NCBI GenBank assembly: GCA_017979445.1
Contig: CM030709.1
Location: 5,064,001-5,128,000 of the forward strand
Reading direction: 5' to 3'
From: Akebia trifoliata
Taxonomy: Eukaryota > Streptophyta > Magnoliopsida > Ranunculales > Lardizabalaceae
Length of the DNA: 64,000 nt
The position numbers and the translations under genes were made by a program. Below are positions 35,285 to 48,592 of the stretch, piece by piece. The notes beneath the pieces are model-generated. The model worked only from the letters and a program-made list of their open reading frames with translations, was not told the DNA's origin and made no database searches. Each line of letters opens with the position of its first letter. Position 1 is the first letter of the stretch.

Positions 35285-38200
35285 TTAAGATAAAACATGA
35301 AGCACGCAAAATTGTCCGATAATTTGCATTTAACATTGAACAGGCAAGCACCGAAAACAATTTAATGACGACATAAGAAGAGAGACAATCCAACACCTAA
35401 AGGCCACAAAATTTTGTTTTATGCGAATTTAAGGCAATTTGCGACCCTACCACAAATTTATGAAAATTTGGTGGTGTACTAAGTGGGGCCTTAGTACATT
35501 AGAAATAGTATTTTGATAAGATGTATTGTACATTTATGCTAGAAAATGCCATGGAACATGACATGATGTATATTATTGATTGTTACACTACCCTCATTTT
35601 TAATTTGCAACACGTGTCCCCCTCTAAACACGTGTCACCACCACCACCACAACCCCTATCGACATGGTTGCCTCTCAACCAATTATTAAAGAGAACTTGT
35701 TTTTATTTGTCTAGAATCAACACGCGCTTTATAATAGAAATTTATGTGAAATATGCAAATTTCAACAACAACAACAATAATAATAAAAGCCTTATCCTAA
35801 TGATTTATAATGAAATTGATCACTTTCTCTGAAGTGAAGTCTTATGTTATTAAAATGATTTGATATATACTTTCAAGAATAAATAAATAATTCTATGATG
35901 AGAGTTTAAACGCTCAATCGGGTTGTTAAAGTTAAAAAAGGGGATGGCATATTACCATAGCCCCCACTAGAATTTATTGTGTGAGAGTAGGGTTGTCAAT
36001 GGATCCGACCAGACCTGAAATTCGATCTGTTCAGATAACTTCGGGTCTGGATCGATGTTTTGAATTTTATTAAGGATTTAATTCGATATCTTATTAGTTT
36101 AGATTTCGATGTTCCGATCCGATAAGGACCTAATCCAATAATATGTTATAAAATATATAAATTATATTATATTTTTGTTGAGATGAAAAAATGGAAAAAA
36201 AAAAAAAAAAAAGTTTCCACAAATAATATCGCAGAGACCAAACATCTTAACAAAGTCAATGATCCGAACCGAACTCTACCCAAAAGCTGGTAACAGTCTC
36301 TAACTAACATGCTCTCTTTGAATTCCTTCATTGTAGCTAATTCTAGGTGGGGTTTAATGGATCGGGTCTGATTTTTTAAAATAAACTTTTATGACCCGGC
36401 CCATTAGAACCGGCCGGGTTACTTACAACCTAAAACTTCTCCATTATTTTTTAAATGTAAATTTACCTTTTAGAAATTCTTCTATGCGTTATCTATTACC
36501 TTTCATGAAATATTATTATTCTATTCCAATGTCACGATAATAAAGAATAAAGAAAAAAGAAAAAAGACTTGGCGGACTTTGACGAACCAAACAGATAATA
36601 AATTATCAACCACCTATCACATCAGAGGCCCACATATTATCCTACGGTCAGATTTTCTTTCTATCAGTTAAAATCTACGGCTATCTAATATCCAAGCTTC
36701 TTTGCGACCCCGGTGTTTTACTCTTGGAATTTCGCTCTCACATCACATGAAAGTGAAATTTCAAAAATGACTAATATACCCTCACCCACCATAGCAAATA
36801 TTGAAAGAGAAACCGTGTCAAGCCCTTTTCCTTTAAAAGTCGGGACACTCTATGACAAAGCTAACATATTTTTATATTTTTTAGCCCAAAAAATATTAGA
36901 TTAAATAAATTAAAGAACCAAATAGAAAGCGAAATAATGGCAGTTCAGTAATTTATAGCTAAGGTATACGCTAAGGGAACTGACCTACCATAGAAATCAA
37001 GTAGCGCCCACAGATAGTTAGAAAATTGGGTAATTTAAAAATAATCCCGAAGTTTAGTGATTATTTTATATATTCTCCTTCGTTTTCAGATTGGTGACAA
37101 AACCCTTTGACCGATGCTCTCTATGTGGAATTAAAAACAAAATAAAAGAAAAGAAGAAAGAAATCGAAATAATCTTATATTCAACCATAATCCTTAAGTT
37201 TTCTCTAAATTTCAACTCTCTCTCTCTCTCTCTCTCTGATGTTTCTAATCTAGTGTAAAACTTTTGATTTTATTTCCAAAATTTTTGTGTTTTTTCTCCA
37301 AAACATTCATCATCTTTGGTAAAAATATTTTGGCAAAATCATTTAGATACAATTTTATTTACTTTTTACATTTTTATTTTTAAAAGTATAAAAAAATTTG
37401 AGTATTTCGTCGTACATAGAATAATTAACAGTTTGATTATCTAAAATAAATAATTGAAGGTAAATAAATTTTGTAAAAAATCAAAGATTTTTTACAAGAG
37501 ATTAAGGACACTATTTAGATCATTTTGTATCAAGGGGAATCACGACTTATCAGAATGACATAAACATTTACAAAATTATTGAACCAACGTGTTTTAAAAT
37601 GAAAAATATTAAAATCAACAAATTTATCACATTGAGAATTGATTTTTTTTTCCATGACAAATACTTCTCTTTGACAATGATATTCTCTGATAAACTAATG
37701 AAAATGACCTTAAATGCCCTTGTCTTCAACTTGCAATTGAAATCCTGTTACTTTTCTTCCTAAAACTTATCTTAATCCCTTGTAAAATCCAACTTTTCTT
37801 TTTGAAAATTTCAAAATTAATCATCATTTTTTTTTTTTTTTGAAAATCACCCCTTAAATTGAGGTTATAAGGTCTGAAGTAGATAGAATCTTAAACTTGG
37901 AGGGGATGCTTTAAACATTTTGAAATATATTAAAATTGAGTTTGAATGGTAGATTAAAAAGTAAATCATCCAACAGATATAAAATTACTGATTTTAATAA
38001 ATAAATAACAGTCATATTCAAACTTTCTATATCCTCTATATTAAATTTTATTTTATTTTATTTTTCCATTAAATCTCACCTTAAAACCATCGTTTAAGCG
38101 ACACCTTAATCCCTTGTCGCAACCCTTGATTTTTCTATTTAAAATTCTCAAAATAATCATTATTTTCATAATTTATTTGTAAGAATCTCAGCTTATTCTT

Positions 38201-39223
38201 GAGCTTTAAAGGTTGAAGTATAAAGAATCTTAAGGTTGAAGATAACAATAAATCTATGATTTTAAAACTAACTAGGATGAAAAATTTAAATTTTTTTATT
38301 ACTGATTATAAATAGGTGTCAAGTTATTTTTAATAAGTTAAGATTTTCAAATAATTTTAATATTTTATTTATTAAAATGATAAATCTATTATTTATAAAA
38401 TAATTTTCACATCAAATAGGATTATTAATCTCTCATGCAAAAGGCGGTCAATTGCGCATCAACAATTTGAAAATGTGAGGTGATTTTTACAATTTATTAC
38501 TTTGAGAAATACTTTCGCACTAATCTAATAAGTACTTTTCGTGGGTAATTTGGTCAAATGACCTTTATATCATCCTCAGTCCCCATAAGAAAAGATGGAA
38601 AAAATTTTACATTAATAATTTGTGAAAAATAATAGGTGTATTCTAATAATTATAAAAATCTAAAGGGGTGTATCTAAATTGTCCAATAGAATTCTTTTTA
38701 ACCTATAAGTTAACTTGAAAACGAAAAACTCCTTTTCCATTGACGGAAATGATATTATTTTAATAACAAAATCAAATAAAATAAAACCCATAATTTATAA
38801 TAAAACCCATTTCTAAGAAAAATATTTTTAGGCGGTGAATACGAATTTAGTATAATAGTAATGTACGGCTTCGTTTTGTATCTCTCTTACCTACCTCACC
38901 GGCCAACTACAAGAGGCACTTGAAGGAGGTGAAGTAGCAAATAAGACAAAATTAAAATTAAAAAAAAATAATAAAAATTTAATGAAGACAACTAAATTAT
39001 AAAAAATACGAAAAGGTTTTCTCTGCAAATTCGAATACAATCTGTTGGGTTAGAATTACATCGATCGATGATCAGCTCGATCAGATAATCAGATCACACC
39101 AAAAAAAAGGAAATTTAGTCTATAAAAGATTAAAAAAAAAAGAGGGGAAAGTAGGAGCTATTAAGGATCGAATTTCCGATAATTATTTCTATCTTTTGAT
39201 CGCTGTATTGTGTTTCTTTTCTG

Positions 39224-39724
39224 CTAATCTTCAAATCCAGTTTTTTCCCAAATTGCAGCTCTCACACGGCTCAAATCCCTCCCTTTAAGAGTCCTCCCGA
39301 TTCCTTCATGAACAGAGAACGAAGCGATTCGAGTCCTCCCCAATTGTCTCGCTAAGTACTCGTGTGGAGGAATCCTGCGATCTTCATCATCTCCATCTTC
39401 TTCGTTTTCGTCGTTTTCTCTCCTTCGATTTTCTCTGTAATCCTCTCTAAGGATCTTCGACCAATCAGGAATTTGAAGCGGCAACGAGCTTGCAATCGAA
39501 CCATCTCTATCGCTTTTTCCTACTCTTTTGACTGATTTCTTCGAGATACGCGAATTGGGGATAATCGATTTCTTGAATTCAGGTGAGGCAACGTGATTCG
39601 AATTCCACACATCGGCTTCGTCGAATTCGAACATGGATTCGGAATTATTAATGGTGGAATTTTCTCTTTCTCCGGATAGAAATCTGTAAGTGGTTTTGGG
39701 GAGATAGTTCTTTCCGGAGGCCAT
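39224..39724 (-). CDS. S40/DUF584 senescence-regulator-like protein (166 aa, intronless)
   Basis: Small plant-specific, probably nuclear protein. Relatives are the barley HvS40 and Arabidopsis S40 proteins induced in senescence and stress; the biochemical role is unknown. The diagnostic C-terminal block runs about residues 122-166: [20 protein letters not shown], then [25 protein letters not shown]. The N-terminal half is Ser-rich, with a VWN segment (about 39-41), a basic patch [13 protein letters not shown] (62-74), and an acidic stretch [14 protein letters not shown] (102-115). The length and lack of introns are usual for the family. The ATG is the first, with a TATAAAAG box about 70 bp upstream. 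The stop is TAG. I am sure of the family but not of the subgroup. Confidence 0.93.
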   Translation of the reverse strand: MASGKNYLPKTTYRFLSGERENSTINNSESMFEFDEADVWNSNHVASPEFKKSIIPNSRISKKSVKRVGKSDRDGSIASSLPLQIPDWSKILREDYRENRRRENDENEEDGDDEDRRIPPHEYLARQLGRTRIASFSVHEGIGRTLKGRDLSRVRAAIWEKTGFED

Positions 39725-39791
39725 TAATGGAGGAATTAGGAGCTTCTATACGTTGCTCTGTGTTTCTTCTCTGTTGGGTTTTGCTCTACTG

Positions 39792-39805
39792 CTTTTATAA
39801 TTATA
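39792..39805 (-). promoter_or_regulatory. TATA region of the S40-like gene
   Basis: On the minus strand TATAATTATAAAAG lies 68-81 bp before the ATG at 39724, leaving a leader of about 35-45 nt. Confidence 0.6.
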
Positions 39806-41163
39806 AAGGCAGAGAAGGATAAGAAAGAACTAAGAAATTACAAGTTTCTCCTCAACTTTTAAAGAAATGACACATAGATCGTGTTATAAGATATCCGGAT
39901 GGGGTACATCGCAGGTACATATTTACCATGGTTACTGGTGATAAGCCCCCTCCCCTCCAGTCGACACGTGGAGAATCAATAGATGTAGTTAGACACCAAA
40001 ATTTGAATAGACAAAAATACCCCCACTTTTAAATTTAAATTTAATATAATTAGAATCATTTTGATTATAATTATTTTTAAATTACAAAAATATTATTTCT
40101 ATTGTGTAATCTTTAAAATCACTCTTTTAATTGATATTTAAATTATAAATAAGTCTTTTATATTTCAATTTACATATCACCATCTAATATGTCTAACGAG
40201 AATAATTATATTTGTGGGAACTCGACAATATTTCAAGTCGAGAACTTAACAACTAAGAAGACCACATCCATCATCATAATAAATTGTCAAGTTTTTCTCT
40301 ATACAATCAAAATCTAAAGATGAGACATCAATCCAAACAACCAGTCAAAGATGATATGATATAATGTAGGGGTATTTCTTAAATAATCATCGTAATGACA
40401 TGTGTCACTTTGTCATTAATATAATATTTAAGACAATCCATGTATCCACGAAGATCTTACCTGAATGAGCTTCGAAGTCAAGGCAGACTTGATGGCCCAA
40501 AATCAAGCATTGGAAAAGAGAAAGGTCGGTTACTCGATAAGCCTGGTAATGTCTAAGAAACATTTTGACTTTCCAAACTTATGAAACAACGTTGGATTTG
40601 ACTAGGTTATTATGTATTGTGTGCAATCAAGGTTCCCATGGTGATTGTAATTTAAGGAACATTGACGGATACACCAAGAATCGTAGAGGAAGATAAGCAA
40701 TTTATCTACAATTAATTCCTTAGTGGTTAAGATATCTAATTTGGGTGTCCAAGTGTCTTTGGTGGAGGTATACTCCAAGGACATTAACACACAATTAGAG
40801 AAAGTCATTAAACCAATTTAAAATTAAGGAAGAAGGATACGTAAATGACCATCTAAAAAGCAAAAGTATATAATTTTATTGTAAAATATTTTTTTCTATC
40901 AAGATTTGTATTTGCCTTTTTTTCTTTGGCGAGGTAATTGATTTATAAAAACATCATATATCATCTCACAAATCACACAAACGTAGTGAAAATGATGGTT
41001 TGAACTCAAGATCTCTCATTTTTTTTAAAGGACATGTTAGTCATTGCACCTAACACTTGTTGATTTGATTTTATTATTGAAATTAATGCAATTATTTAAT
41101 AAAAAAAGAAGTTAAGTAACATAAATAAAAACAATCAACAATATTAGAAGAATATAAAAATTA

Positions 41164-41382
41164 GAGTTGTGATAATCTAACTTATTTGCGTGGCATACTA
41201 ATCGACACCCCTGATGTGATAGATTTGAGAATCGTAAATTCATTTTTCTCGAGATATAAAATTGTATTTTTTTTATAGATAGCCATAGTTCAATATCTCG
41301 AGGAGAGCCGATCAATAGTTTTCGAACATGTCACGTCCTCGATTGAATATGCCACGTGGCTAAGTTAAGATTAGCACGATTC
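41164..41382. mobile_element. Mutator-like MITE, copy 4 (219 bp)
   Basis: The left end GAGTTGTGATAATCTAACTT and the right end AAGTTAAGATTAGCACGATTC are inverted copies of the family terminus. Next inward, GCGTGGCATACTAATCGA pairs with TCGATTGAATATGCCACGTGG. The core contains CTCGAGATATA and TATCTCGAGGA. Flanks TAAAAATTA and TTAAAGTAA agree at 6 of 9 positions, a weak trace of a target duplication. Confidence 0.78.
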
Positions 41383-43625
41383 TTAAAGTAATGATGGATT
41401 CCTACTCATTATTATTGTCCATTAATGATTAGACATGTGTAAACATTCAAAGAAAGTGGGACCCACATTTGATCCATGCAATGGTTGGCATCATTTCAGC
41501 GTTTGATCCAAACCGTCCATGTTTGTAGGGATGGACAAACGATTGGATAATTTCTTTTCGTTTAAAAGCAATAGCGGTATTTTAGTAAATTAAGACAAGG
41601 TTTATCATTACGAGAGTTTTTTTTCGTCGCGGAACGGTTCACCCGGTTCAAGTTTGTGTCCATAGATATGGAGCCACGTGGATTTCGTGGATTTGTGTGC
41701 GTAAGGGCACGTGAAGTAGGGCCAATAGTTGGATTTTGCGCTCTAATGCCAGCTATACGGGCTTTGGCCTATTGTCCCATTCCGTCCCCTACAAAATAAC
41801 GTATATATTATTTAAAATTTCTGAATATTAATAAGGACTGAAAACTAAACAGATATTTTATATAATAATATCTGTACTCCCTAATTTTACTCCCGGGTTT
41901 AGAGTATCTATGTATTAGATAATACAGTCAGACAATAATTGGTGTGTCCTAGGGGTAATTTCGTCCACGTGTTGCTTACCAAAAACATTTACCACTTTTT
42001 TCATCAATAATAGAGTTTTAATATAATAATAAAATAATTTTTTTTATATTAAAGAAAGGGGAGAAATATTTTTTTAAGTGAATATTATATTGACCCATTA
42101 TATTTTTATGATATCTCTATCAATCAAATTAAATATTCTCTTATTTAATTATTGCATTGTTTTCCTTTTTTGATTTCTTGTCGATCTTTTTATTCTTCTC
42201 GAAAGAACTTCGAATTTATAAGTTATCTTTGAATTTCCTAAATGAACTGTCCCCATTTCACTAAACACTTGAAATGCCTTTTAATCATATGATTCGATCA
42301 ACTCGGTAGGGCAATTTTAAAGAAAAACTCTCCTTGTGACAATAGAAGGATCGTGATAACGACGACAACAAGAATATTATTTGCCCATGCGAGTTGAGTT
42401 TAACATATGATTTTTGATTGTGAAGGTTGATAACATAGAACCCCTAGAGTCGTATAAGATAGTTCTAGCTTTAATTTACACGGTTAGGACAATATAAATA
42501 CGATCATCATTGAATTAATAAGGAGTGATTGGATTTGCTCCTTAGGTCGTGACTTCGAGTCTCTAAATGCCCCTCCATAGAAATGTGACTAATTAAATGC
42601 CGTAACATGTGAAAAGGTGTTGGATAGTGCATGCAGTCCCAAGTAGATTAGTCTCACCAAAGTTGGGGTACTCCCTAAGGGGAAAAAAAGAAAAAGAAAA
42701 AAGAACAATAATGATGAAGGAGGTAAGGGACATAGTGAAGCTAACCAAGGGAGATCCCAAAGATATAATTATAGACGTCACGGAAGTGTTCTCCTTTTTT
42801 TGGGAAGTGGTCCCCTTTTTTTATGATCTCGATGGTCCTTCTATAGAAGTACGTGATATCAAATGATTTAATTCATCAAAGACAATGAAATGGTGCTGAT
42901 AATTGGTGTAAATTCCGTCTAGAAGTGAATTATGGGTAGATGCGCGTGCTCCTTAGCCTCAATTTAATTAAACTTTTCTTTTACATAAATCATAGAGCTT
43001 CTTTCGGTAATAAAAGATTTTATTAGATAAGGGGAAGAAAACTCATTATGCCCGGACTGTTATTTTATAATACACCATTTGATTGTGAAGGTAACTCATA
43101 CTCCCACGTGGAGTAACATGAGGCGGCTCTTGGTTTCATCTAAATCAAGATAATAGTCGTGCAATTGTCATTGCACTGATGAGAGATAGCGAATGAGAGC
43201 GAAGAGGGAAGATTAAAGGACAAGAGTTAGGTGTAAAGATAGATATAGTTCTTAAGGAGCGATCCCTTTATTTGGTTTTGGTCATGGGGGTCTTTTTATA
43301 GAATTGTGGGGGTATGAGACTCATTGTGTGAGAAGTCCACAAATGTGGCCTCGTTCTTGGCACGATAATGTAGCGTGATATTATTGTGCGTGGTGACGTG
43401 GAAACATGTCAATGGTTGTGCTATGGTGTCAACTTAGTCTATGGTTTGAACTTACCAATTCATGTGACAATAAACATAGTACCATGGTGGCTTGAATAGG
43501 TGACATACAATTAGACATTCATCATAAGAAAAGAAAAGAAAAATGTTATGGGATTCATTCGATGCAATAGTTTGTTAAAGACATTGCTAAGAAAGTGTAA
43601 AACAATAAAAATATGGTAAGGAAAT

Positions 43626-43846
43626 GAGTGGTGATAATGTGACTCCCACATGGCATACTCAATCAACTCCTTGGCGTGGGGTGTGACAAAATCATAGACT
43701 TATGCTTTGGGATACACATCTGCAATCCCCATAAATATGTGTCGTCGTGTATATGAAGATGTGCGGTTGTGTATCCCAAGGCATAAAGTCTATGGTTCTG
43801 GCACACCCCACGTCAAGGAGTCGATTGAAATAATATCATGACTCTT
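43626..43846. mobile_element. Mutator-like MITE, copy 5, perfect 9-bp target duplication
   Basis: The left end is GAGTGGTGATAATGTGACTC and the right end is AATAATATCATGACTC followed by TT. The 9-bp TAAGGAAAT occurs exactly at 43617-43625 and 43847-43855. Arms CAATCAACTCCTTGGCGTGGGGTGTG and CACACCCCACGTCAAGGAGTCGATTG pair, and the core has TTTGGGATACAC and GTGTATCCCAAGG. The two extra T bases before the right duplication may be a small insertion. Confidence 0.9.
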
Positions 43847-43883
43847 TAAGGAAATAGTTCGGGTTAAAATGACTAGAAAGACT

Positions 43884-44078
43884 CAGGATCCAATACGATG
43901 TCCTATTCCTATAAAACAAGATAGGTGTCCACGTGACATGCTTTAGTTGGTGTTTTAAACATCGAGGGTCCCTAATCAAGTCATTCACACAGCCCAATGT
44001 ATTTTTTCCTAATCAAATTGTGTCACGTAGACATCTATCCTATCTATAGAAACGGGACATCGTATGGGATCTCAACTT
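43884..44078. mobile_element. Inverted-repeat element, about 55-bp arms
   Basis: GATCCAATACGATGTCC, a CTATA segment, and then GATAGGTGTCCACGTGACA on the left are matched in inverted order on the right by TGTCACGTAGACATCTATCC, then CTATAGAAACGGGACATCGTATGGGATC. The interior is about 80 bp and noncoding. No clear target duplication was found. It starts only about 40 bp from copy 5. Confidence 0.7.
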
Positions 44079-46734
44079 GACTAGCAATCCTTCAGAATTT
44101 TGATTTTTGACTACATAAGACGTGGAGTTTTCCTTCTCATAATGAGATGGGTCCCCTGTGTTTACGTCGATAGAAAGCTCTCTCTCACCCCCCAACGTTT
44201 CTCTCGTTGTAGTGGTGGGTTAGGTGAGGTATAATTTCTGCCTAATTAATTTTGTCTTTCTCACTTTCTCTAAACACATTATACACACATGCCGGTAAGT
44301 ATTTTCCATGGTGTGACCAAACTTGCAAAGACTTGATCAATAGGTTCAAGCTGTTAACTGACATCCCAAAAATGTGATCTTTTGGGGACATTTGCAAATC
44401 AATTTTTAGGTAAAAGAAAATTGTTTTACTGTTTACAAGGATTTCATCTATTGGCCGAGATACATATTGTGATCCAAAAATTAATTTCTTTTAATGGTGA
44501 AATCCTCCAAGCATCTTTGTTTAGAGAGGACTCTTTTGTAACCCCATTATTCACATAGTGAAAGATTTTAACTATACTAGATTCTGTGGTTTTTTTTTCG
44601 TCTACACATCGAATGATGTTCCATGTAAAAACCTTGGTATATATATGTATATATCTATATATTTTGTTCTTTTGGTTACAATTTCTTTCATTCTGCATCT
44701 TATATTCTATGTGGAAGATTACATTGATTTTGCATATAGAGGAAGATTTCATTGATTTTACAAGATTTCCCAACATAAAATACATGAACACGAATAATTA
44801 CCAAATTCTACTTAATTGGATAAAGATAAATGTCTTCAATATTCAAGTAAACACAGTCAAAAAATTGATAAAGAGATGAAATATATTAATTAGATAACCA
44901 AACCATGTATTCATGAACCTCCCCGAGCTACTTAATATTGACTATTTATTGTATATTACTTATAAAGGCTACCATTAATTATTAGTCGTAATTTTTTAAT
45001 CCACCCTTCTCTAAATTATATTCTTTGACTATTTGTATTAATCATTTATCTTCTTTATTTTTAATATTTGAATGTTATCCATTTTATGCTTGCATTCTAC
45101 TAAGTTTTATTGTTGACTCAATATACAAACGAAAATCCTTTGAAAAAGAGTTCGAGAGAACAATTAAAGTCCAATATGATATAATTTTCTTACATATTGA
45201 GAACACTCGGAGTACCCTTATAAACATTCTAGTAAAACTTGCAAATATGATTGTTGTGTCATCTTTTGAATAAATTAGTTATGAATCAAACGCTTAAAAT
45301 TTATAGAATTAAACGTTTTAAATGAAAATTCATCATGTTCAATTTTAGTTATAGCATTAAAAAATGCCATTAAACAAAATTTAAACTAAGAACGTAATAA
45401 AATTTTATAAATGCATAAGCATAAACAATTTTGCCCAATTGATTAAGATTTTCAATTGAGGACTTATTCCTAAAACCTAATGTGTGTGTGAGAGAGAGAG
45501 AGAGAGAAAGAAAACAAAGCTCTATCCATTTTTTCCTTGTCTCTTGAAGGCTAACTCTATGTTTAAATTGAGAGAAGGGGAGAAAAGAGAAATTCAATTT
45601 CTTTCCACCATATTTGGATTGACAAGAGAGAAATTGGGATAGCTTTGAAATTTTAAAGCATCTTAAAAAAAATCTAGGGGCAGAGTTGGAATTATAAAAT
45701 ATTTTAAAAGGGGTTCTCTCCAAATCTCTTCACTTTTGGAGAGAAATAAGACTAGGATTGTCAATAGATAGTTATTAAATCAGATATACCTTTATCCGAA
45801 TTCGAATATGAAAAAAATCATTAGTTTCCAAATTTGAATTTGAATTATATTTAGCAATCAAATTTACATTCAGTTTCTTTATCAGATATCCAATATAATT
45901 TGATTTGAATCTGATGCCATTGTTTTCAACCTCAAGCCTAAACTCCTGATTTTTCATTAAGAAAGAGAGATGGATTTGAAGCTCTATTAGGAGCCTAGTT
46001 CCTAACGTGTTTACTTAAAAGAGAGAAATGACGATCTCAAGTGTTCAACACACAAATGATTTAGTAAAAACACAATTAAAACAATATTATCTATTAATTG
46101 ATAATGGGATTACATCCTTTTATAAATAAAGAGTCATAGTCATAATAATTTACCAATTCTAGTCTTACTAAAATACTTGTCCAAATCAATAATTAATCCT
46201 AAGAGAAATGATAACTAAACCTAATGACAATAGAGTCCTAACAAGCTCACAAAGGTTTCGTAGTTGTTTGAGTGATGCAAAGAAGCTTTTATAAGAAATG
46301 ATTTCAATACTTGCACAATTTCATGATTGTTTGAGTGATTTTATAAAGAGAAGAAAAGAGAAAAAACCCCAGAAATAGTTTCATTTTCTGATTTTATAGA
46401 GAGAGTGTTATGCATCTATTTTGTTTGTCTCGATTTAAAACCCTAACCTTCCTATATTCAAATCTTCAACTTGTATTCTTTGGCAACAAAAACATTCCCA
46501 ATCCCATTGACAATGAATCCCAGTCAGTCCTATCATCTTTTCATCTTCTTGGGGTTAAGAAGATGTGATCCTAAACTTTACCCTAAGGTTAACAACACAA
46601 CAGTCTGGAGAGAGAGAGAGAGACTACCTGAAAAATTTGTGCCGACCTTCGCTTGACCTCGTAACCCCTTTATGGAGATGAGAATGAAAACTTATTAAAG
46701 ACTTTAAGAGTGGAGAAGAATATCACTAATTATT

Positions 46735-46985
46735 TCATATGGTGAGAAGATCATCTTCACAAAAAATCAACCCAATTTGAAACATCTAAACCATCAAAAG
46801 TGGTTTATAAATTAAGGTAAAAAAATCGACAGTCCACAATTCCAAACCACTTTTGATAGGGTTAAAAGATTTAGATTGGACTGATTTTTTGTGAGGATAA
46901 TCTCCTCACCATGGAGATCATCTTCACAAAAAATAAGTCAAATGCAAAACTTTTAAGTCATATAGGACAAAGTTTGTTTCCCTAA
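46735..46985. mobile_element. Copy of the GATCATCTTCAC palindromic family
   Basis: It contains GGTGAGAAGATCATCTTCACAAAAAATC, then an inverted middle (CAAAAGTGGTTT / AAACCACTTTTGATAGGG), then TTTTTTGTGAGGATAATCTCC and GGAGATCATCTTCACAAAAAA, ending with TTAAGTCATATAGGACAAAG. The same ordered blocks appear at 47.9-48.3, 56.22-56.60 and 56.63-56.90 kb. The outer ends are lost in this copy. Confidence 0.75.
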
Positions 46986-47495
46986 CATTGTCCGCCAAAC
47001 AAGACCCCTTACTGGAACCCAATTTTTTCTAATTTTTCATTTCACTAAAGCCATGAACTTAAAAGGGTGTCCACTAGATGAATTTACTCTTGATTTTTTT
47101 GCCGAAAATGAAACAACGCCATTATTTTAATACATATTACTAATTTTTACACTCCTTTTTTACGTGCTCACCATCCATGCGGAGGTCTTAAATGCATTTT
47201 AAATAGGCACATATTTTAGAATATGACTTTGTACATCATTTCTTATTTAAAAGGCATATCATATACATGTTATTGTAACACATCTTGTGCTCGAACACTT
47301 AGGTCCTATTTGGTTCTGCTTTAAAATCTCGTGAATTATCGTAAACATGAAGTCTTCCTGTGTTTCACGTTTCATGCATGCTTGTTAATTTTTAAAGAAG
47401 AATCCGGATCCTAGCACCCAAGGTGTAGGAATGAAAGCCTCCTCCCACACCTCAATACATGCCACGCTAGCAATATTTCAAGGAATTAAAGCCTA

Positions 47496-48592
47496 AGGTG
47501 CTGTTTGTTAAACTGAAAAAAATAAGTGCTGAATAGCATTAAGCGTTGAAACTTATAAGCGCTGAATTTAAGTGCTAAAAAAGTTGTTTGTTTAGATGCT
47601 GAATCATGTTTGTTACACATTGCTGAAACTGATAAATTGTCTTTGTTACCCTTACAATCATATTATACATTGTTTGCATGTTTTAAATGCTTATTTATTA
47701 TCAAACACAATAAAATATATTATTTTTTATAAAATTAAAATACAATTTATTTTTAAATAATAAATAATACTCAAATCTTCAATTTATAAATAATAATTTC
47801 TATTTATAAAAGCCCACAAATTTCAAATTAAAAATAATAATGTCATACAAGTCACCAAAATTTGAAATCAACTTTAAAAAGAACTTAATTTTTTATGAAT
47901 AATTTTCGATGGAAATGAAGGATGTGTAATTATAAAAGCACCCTATGAATTAATAAGGGCAACCCACACTATAGCCATTTTTTGTTTTGTTTTATATGGA
48001 TTAAAATTTTTGGAATGACCAAATTTTTAGTAAGGATAATTTATATGGTCTAGAGATCATCCTCACCAAAAATCAGTTTATTTTGAAACTTCTAACTCGT
48101 TAAAAATAGTTTTCAAAAAAAAAAAAATGGACAATTTACGATTCTTGAACTTGTTTTGATAGGGTTAAAAGTTTCAAGATGTACTGATTTTTTGTGAGAA
48201 TGATCTCCTCATTGTAGAGATCATCCTCACCAAAAATCAACTCATTCCAAAAATTTTAACCCATATAAGACAAAATAATTTAGCTATGGTGTGGGTTTAT
48301 TAATTTGTGGGGTGTCTATATACTTATCCATGGGATATAAGAGGTAATATCCTTTTAAGAATAAGGGCATAGTTGTCCATGCTCAAAAAAACAAAGGGCA
48401 TACTTGTCCGTATTGAAAAAGCGAAGTGCTTACCGCTTCAGCACTTTTTTTCAGCATCAAAATAGTGCTGAATTTTTTTCACTTATTTTCAGCAATAAGC
48501 ACGAGTAAACAAATGCGCTATTTTGACAAAAGTGCTGAATTTAATTTTTTTCAGCAATAAGCACTGAAAAATAGCGCAAACAAACACCACCT
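47496..48592. mobile_element. About 1.1-kb inverted-end DNA element (hAT-like?) with a nested insertion
   Basis: The left end AGGTGCTGTTTGTT is inverted at the right end as AACAAACACCACCT. Sub-terminal DNA is packed with AAGTGCTGAAT / ATTCAGCACT and AATAAGCAC words in inverted order, so both ends fold. No transposase frame is visible. A copy of the palindromic family (47921-48333) sits inside. An 8-bp target duplication could not be confirmed, so the hAT assignment is tentative. Confidence 0.65.
47921..48333. mobile_element. Palindromic-family element nested in the 47.5-kb element
   Basis: The ends pair as inverted repeats: GAATTAATAA...AACCCACACTATAGC on the left, GCTATGGTGTGGGTTTATTAATTTGTGG on the right. 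Inside are the family blocks TTTTATATGGATTAAAATTTTTGGAATGA, AGAGATCATCCTCACCAAAAATCA (twice) and TTTTGATAGGGTTAAAAG. The interior has an A-run at 48114-48126. Confidence 0.72.

Larger units (their letters stand above)
29956..39223. other. Intergenic region, repeats only
   Basis: No supported gene in about 9 kb. Contents include the duplicated and minisatellite block at 30.87-31.97 kb, GGATATGGAT/CCATATCC-rich sequence at 32.1-32.6 kb typical of a decayed element, an inverted-end element and a SINE-like head at 33.5-33.84 kb, a partial family hairpin at 35.19-35.28 kb, and GA/CT and A-rich tracts (36194-36212, 37215-37239). Confidence 0.55.

Noticed and set aside
42609..42866. Frame containing PSRLVSP, like the small protein at 57600
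   Set aside because: The shared seven residues are not supported by similar flanking sequence or similar promoter structure, so it is probably coincidence.
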